Source: Klebsormidium nitens
Lineage: Eukaryota > Streptophyta > Klebsormidiophyceae > Klebsormidiales > Klebsormidiaceae
DNA length: 64,000 bases
NCBI GenBank assembly: GCA_000708835.1
Contig: DF236958.1
Coordinates: 259,082-323,081 of the forward strand
Direction of reading: 5' to 3'
Shown: in pieces, positions 59,596 through 64,000 of the stretch
How positions within the stretch are numbered: position 1 is the stretch's first letter
Layout of the letters: each line of letters begins with the position of its first letter
Notes under the pieces: generated by a model
The model's database searches: none
What the model saw: the letters and a program-made list of their open reading frames with translations, nothing else
Told to the model about the DNA's origin: nothing
Translations under genes and position numbers: made by a program

Positions 59596-62500
59596 TGCAT
59601 CAATGCACGGCGCTGATACTGCAGAGGAAGACAGAATACATTTGCAGATTCGAATGGCAATGCGTTGTCTTAGAGAGAAGACGGGCAAGAGGGGCTGCAA
59701 TGGTCGCCTCGTCGCTCAGGCATCAAAACGGTTTACGTATTCGAATTGGAACCCATTGAACTTGGACATCTTTCAATTTATGCAGTGAGAGCAGCCTGTA
59801 TTTGGAGCGGTGTGCCTTCTCCTCTTTGCGACTTCTGAGCATTTTTGATGGTCAAAGTAAATCTGGTCAGAGATTTTTTGAAAATGTAGCATCTAAAACT
59901 TCATGTTCAAAAGTTAGCCGCACGAGACACACCGTAGATGAGGCAGATTGATAAGAATCATTGTGTCAATCCCCTTCCTGCGGGGTCCTTTAAGTCAGGT
60001 CCAAAGAGGCTGTTTGAAGGAATCAACCGGGATCTAAAGCTTCCTTTCCTGGACTTATAGCTTCGTTTAAGATCTCGGTTGAATCTCTATCGAGTCATGC
60101 ATCCATCCTTCAGATTCAGAGGGGGACATATAAAATGCTGTGAAGAACAATGTTCTGCTTGAGGTATCCCCAATTGAAGCAATCTATTAAAAACTATCAG
60201 CATAATCTGGAAAGACGACACAGAAAGAGAAAACCTCAAGGGAACACATTCTTTGGGCCACGTTCTCACGGTGTTCCCCTTTCACCACCTTGTACATGGA
60301 TGACCAAAACCAAGCATCCTCTCCTGGTGCCAATAACGGATTGCATAGTGAAGGTGCAACAAATGTGCGCTCACCTTATATTGCAGTCGGATCTCCCAAA
60401 GATCTGTCCCTAGAACTTGGTTCTGAGTCAGGCTCATCAGGCTTAAGACCTGCTGCGGCCCCCATGAGGCTTAGCATCCCCGTGTATTCTCTGTGGCTCG
60501 ATCAGTTTCTTCCATCCATGACAGCAAGCAGTTGATAGGCCTTCGCAGAGGTCAAGGGTTCACAAGAAGGAATGGCCTGTCGGACCAAACGCCTCTTTCT
60601 GTTGAGCACCAAAACTGCATGAGCCTGCATGGCTGAACCTTCCCCTCTCTTCAAGCAGGAGAAAATGAAGACAGTGACCTGAGAATGCTTTTGGCATCCT
60701 GGTTATGTATGTTGAGCGGGTTGCGTTTCCCGCCGCTTCCTCATCTTCTGGAACAGGCAGGTTTTGGGGGAAGCTTCCTTGTCAAATGCCTCGCCTGTCT
60801 CTCTCAAAGAGAGCACTTTCCCTGCATACTTTATGCTCATTAAATCTTCGGGGGCCGCTTCAACCTTGCCAGTGCACCAGACAACGACAGTCTATCACGC
60901 TAGAGAACTGAAACTGGTTTGCATTCTAGAACTGATGTCATCAAGGACCCGTTCCATCAGCAGGCATCTCCCGTCTTCACAACAAAAGGTGTGGGTACGA
61001 GAGCTCATGAGGCGCCGCTCCAGGAAGGCTTGATGTGACAAGTGCCTTTCTGTCAGTAACACCCGAAATGTTTCCTAAAACAACGGAGCTGCAGTAGAGT
61101 CAAACGAAATGCTTACGAAGTTGTCACATCAAACCCTCTTTCTGACTTGACAAGCAGCTGTCAAAATAGCGTCGCTTTGGATCCAGCTTTAACCAAGACG
61201 ACCACCCTTTCAATATCTCTTCTCCGCCGCTCCTCTTCGATCTAGAAACGAAGCCTCTTTTCTCGCAGAGCCCTTGCAAGTGATCCGACTGGAACTGGAT
61301 GTCAGGAGTTTTGTACATAGATCTGATGTCAGGTGCGTAAAATGGCGCAAATGCAGCCCTAATGATCTTACACTGTTACAGCATGTACTGCGAAGTTGAC
61401 GCCAGACTCTTAATCTGTGCTGTGTTCATCAGGAGTGCATGCAAAACTGGATATTGGCAAGTTGCTAGCGCCTAGCTGGATGTCACCGATCGTCATTAAT
61501 TGCTTGAGAAACGTGCGCGACCCGCGTCCGTTCATTTCCTTCAAGGATAAGGTTTGATTCAAGAGCACCTAGCAACCACATGCTCTTGTCAGCATGGGCG
61601 CATCGTCCTCGTTTCGTCCGCCCGAACTGAGATTGATGCCCATGCTACCCGGCTGGCACCCGAACTGAAAATCTTCGACATTCAGTGCCTCTTCCGTTTC
61701 GTGTTCTTGGACCTGTCCTGTGCGACGCGACGTCCAGCTCGGAATGGTGACGCCTTTGCATCACTGGCCGAGCCCAGCCCAAGGGAACATTGTACATCTT
61801 GTTCATCATTCGTATTTTCTGTTTGATATACAAGCATGCGTCAGAGAACCAATCGGTCCCGCTCGTTCCAATGAGCCCTTTGAACCAAAACTGTTGAACT
61901 CAGAGTTCGTTGCTCTTTGAACAGCGTTCGACAAGGCACGAGGTCGTTTTAAGCGATCCACATTCAGAGGTCCGTCTGCAAATCATCCATCGCCTCTTTC
62001 CAATAGTTCGAGGACTTCATGGGTCGCTTTCAAGTCAGACTGCAGCCTCGTGTAATCCGCACTGCCAATGACGGTCCGCCGCATCCACAGTAGTCGGGCC
62101 TTGATCTACTCATGGCGCTTCCCAGAAGTCAAAGAACGGTCGAATTAGTGGATGCAGATGCGGCAAGGCCTTTCAATTGGCATTGATCCACCCTATTCCT
62201 GAACATCCTTTCTCAGCTTCTCGACATAGATTTGGGCTGCGGCGAAGGTCCAAAGCAGATGTAGATCTGGCTTTTCAGACCGAAGAGTTGGGCCGTTGCT
62301 CGTCCGTGAACCTAAAGTGGCTTCTATGAAAATTTGAGAGCAAAAAAGTTACTGGCTGGATCCAGACACAAATTTGACACACTTGACCCATCATCATATC
62401 AGGTAGGAAACGGCTTCCCGCGAAGGCATGCAGGCTTCGCTAAAAACTTGCATCTTGTACGAGCTATACATCGAATGGGCAGGTTGGAAGCACGCGCGAG

Positions 62501-62706
62501 AAGCCGCAGCTTTCAAAACCACAACATCTGCCGGTAGCCATGAGGCGACACAAAAAGTCAGCTTCCAAAATACTAAGTTCGTCAGCTCTTAAAGAACCCC
62601 TGCGCTGTGTCTGTTTGTGCAACAAGAAAGTGTTCTCATTCTTCAAAGACGTTTTGCGTCAAAGTTCGAAGCAACGCTCACGATAGTGGGAGCTTCGAGA
62701 CTGTTT
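59596..62706. other. Region with scattered exon-like pieces, no gene model
   Basis: On the minus strand several pieces have good splice signals but could not be joined. One ends in GTDLWEIRLQYK before gtgagc near 60373. The tract at about 60707-60825 reads KVLSLRETGEAFDKEASPKT after a tatgcag acceptor and ends in a stop. Another, after a pyrimidine-rich ctttccag near 60205, begins IMLIVFNRLL. The stretch 61124-61310 reads a basic peptide with WSSWLKLDPKRRYFDS. They may be one or two small genes or chance. Confidence 0.25.
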
Positions 62707-63124
62707 TCAAGCTTGAGACTCGCTCTCCTCTTGTCCGGCAGACTTGATTCGGGCGCGTTCCGCGTAGTACTTCCGCGTTCCGCGTAAAGTCTCACTGCTC
62801 AGGATGAACACGCTCACTGATTGTCGATGAAGGAGCGATTGCACTGCGTCGAAAGTGCTTCGAAGCTGGTAACCCTGCAGAAACATTTCTCTTGGTCTTG
62901 GGGCCTCACCTGCATCACAACAGGACCGTGTGACGTTTGCAGATTGACACAAACCCCAGACAAATATGTGGAACCCGAGAAATCTCCCAGCTTGAGGTTT
63001 TTTCCTGGAGCTTCGGCAGGAGCTTTGATGTTGACAACGCTTGAGTACCTCGTGTTGTTGTATATGGTGACATTGCAGGGCCAGGCTGAATCTTCGCACT
63101 TTCCAGAGGTTCGAACACGTGGCT
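62707..63124 (-). CDS. Last two exons of an unrecognised gene
   Basis: Exon 62910-63124 starts after a tgcag acceptor in phase 1 and reads PRVRTSGKCEDSAWPCNVTI, then a hydrophilic stretch with NNTRYSSVVNIKAPAEAP, and ends VNLQTSHGPVVMQ before gtgagg. Exon 62707-62874 joins in phase 0 and reads GYQLRSTFDAVQSLLHRQSV to a basic then acidic tail (KYYAERARIKSAGQEESE) and a TGA. The 215-base frame of the first exon has no internal ATG, so it is missed by start-based gene finding. Paired cysteines and N-x-T sites (CNVT, NNT) hint at a secreted or luminal domain, but no family is recognised. Upstream exons should lie at higher coordinates and may pass the right edge. Confidence 0.55.
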
Positions 63125-64000
63125 CTGCATTCCAAAAGCGTCACTGTCCTTCAATCGAATAAGGAAACGAGCAATCAGCTTTCAGCTTCGTCACCACGAG
63201 TCAGATCCGTTCGATGGCGTGTAAACTGAATCGGGTTTAGAGCGATGTGGGATTGTACGTTTGGGTCTCAGTCTTGCACACTTCTTGTCTCGTCGTTCCC
63301 TTATCCTTCGGTTTTGCTCGGCCGAAGAATGAAGGTTTACACAAGCCCATCAGGACGATCTGAGAAGAGTCGGACCCTTGTCGATCATGCATGTTCGTTT
63401 CCAAACAGCTCTGCCGGAGGCTTGCTTGCGTACACATATATATCCCCGTGTTGCCAACTTGAGCATTCAAGCCTTCGCGCACATAAGCTGTTCGATGCCT
63501 ATGAGCGGAACGCAACCACTCAAGCTGCCCCAATCAGAGAGCGAACGTAAGGTCGGCAGCAGTCAGAGCCACGCCTCACCAACTGTTATGTAATCCACGC
63601 AGGCGGCGCTAGCTTTTCAACAGCTTCATCATAGAGCAGATTGTGCAAAGACCAATTCATGCAGATTCGGCTCTAGCGGACGGGTCGCTGACCGAGTGTG
63701 GGATTCCTCAAGTATGTAGCTGAGTAGCTGGAATTTGTGGGGCATTCACTGTTGCAAGGTCGAGGGATCACAAGGGCGGCCGTGGAGCATCGCTTTGACG
63801 GGCACCGAAGAAGAAACATCTGTACCGAAAAAGAAACATCTCTACGTACTGTCCAGTCCGAGTGTAGTATCAGAAGGGTGATTCACGATAGGTGACATGG
63901 TTAGTATGATCTGAAAGCGAGTACCTAGAACTGACGGCATGATCGACCTTAAATTGCTTAAAGGCGTAGACAGCTTGAGAACTATCATAAGTGGCATCTA
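63125..64000. other. Right-edge region, no exon assigned
   Basis: The 5' part of the unrecognised minus-strand gene may lie here or beyond. A short direct repeat (gaagaaacatctgtac / aaagaaacatctctac) occurs near 63809-63847. Nothing else could be supported. Confidence 0.35.

Noticed and set aside
59381-59788. 135-codon plus-strand open frame
   Set aside because: No motif and overlapped by an equally open minus-strand frame; neither can be preferred on sequence alone, and the minus one ends at a better donor.
1-64000. Prokaryotic-type systems (operons, CRISPR arrays, phage or defence islands, tRNA or rRNA genes)
   Set aside because: The window is clearly intron-rich nuclear DNA; no direct-repeat/spacer array, cloverleaf or operon spacing was recognised by eye.

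Overview
This is nuclear DNA of a green-lineage eukaryote with many introns. The genes are broken into short exons with GT...AG borders, and most introns are 200-700 bases. The gene set is plant-like: a GT77 glycosyltransferase, a mitochondrial citrate synthase, an ARMH3/DUF1741 protein, a DDX47-type RNA helicase, a secreted amidase, an apparent plastid protein and an RWP-RK factor. Roughly half-GC composition, moderate introns and compact spacing suggest a streptophyte alga (Klebsormidium-like) or a bryophyte-grade plant. That placement is inference. I saw no rRNA, tRNA, CRISPR array or prokaryotic operon. Exon borders were read by eye from splice signals, reading phase and remembered protein families; no alignment was run.

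Layout. 3-2434 (+): 3' part of a GT77-like glycosyltransferase, cut by the left edge. 5057-5532 (-): small two-segment membrane protein. 5650-6444: two short inverted-repeat elements in front of citrate synthase. 6643-13713 (+): complete 14-exon mitochondrial citrate synthase. 15586-22336 (-): ARMH3-like gene whose penultimate exon has been copied in a 322-base tandem repeat. 22969-24180: a transposon-like element with 22-base terminal inverted repeats and a second inverted-repeat element nested inside. 24361-26454 (+): type II membrane protein with a long disordered front. 27728-28466 (-): predicted two-exon proline-rich protein. 29396-34529 (-): complete 9-exon DDX47/Rrp3 helicase. 36468-44627 (+): 15-exon secreted amidase with a duplicated active-site exon and one unresolved reading-phase break. 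45817-46828 (-): unrecognised multi-exon gene. 47548-52132 (+): probable plastid protein. 54082-59103 (-): RWP-RK transcription factor with a SANT/Myb-like segment just before the RWP-RK domain. 62707-63124 (-): last two exons of an unrecognised gene that may run past the right edge.

The genes are ordinary housekeeping, trafficking and regulatory genes with no shared pathway; I see no defence island or gene cluster. The unusual material is structural: exon duplications inside the ARMH3-like and amidase genes, inverted-repeat elements in promoters, and the Myb-like plus RWP-RK combination.
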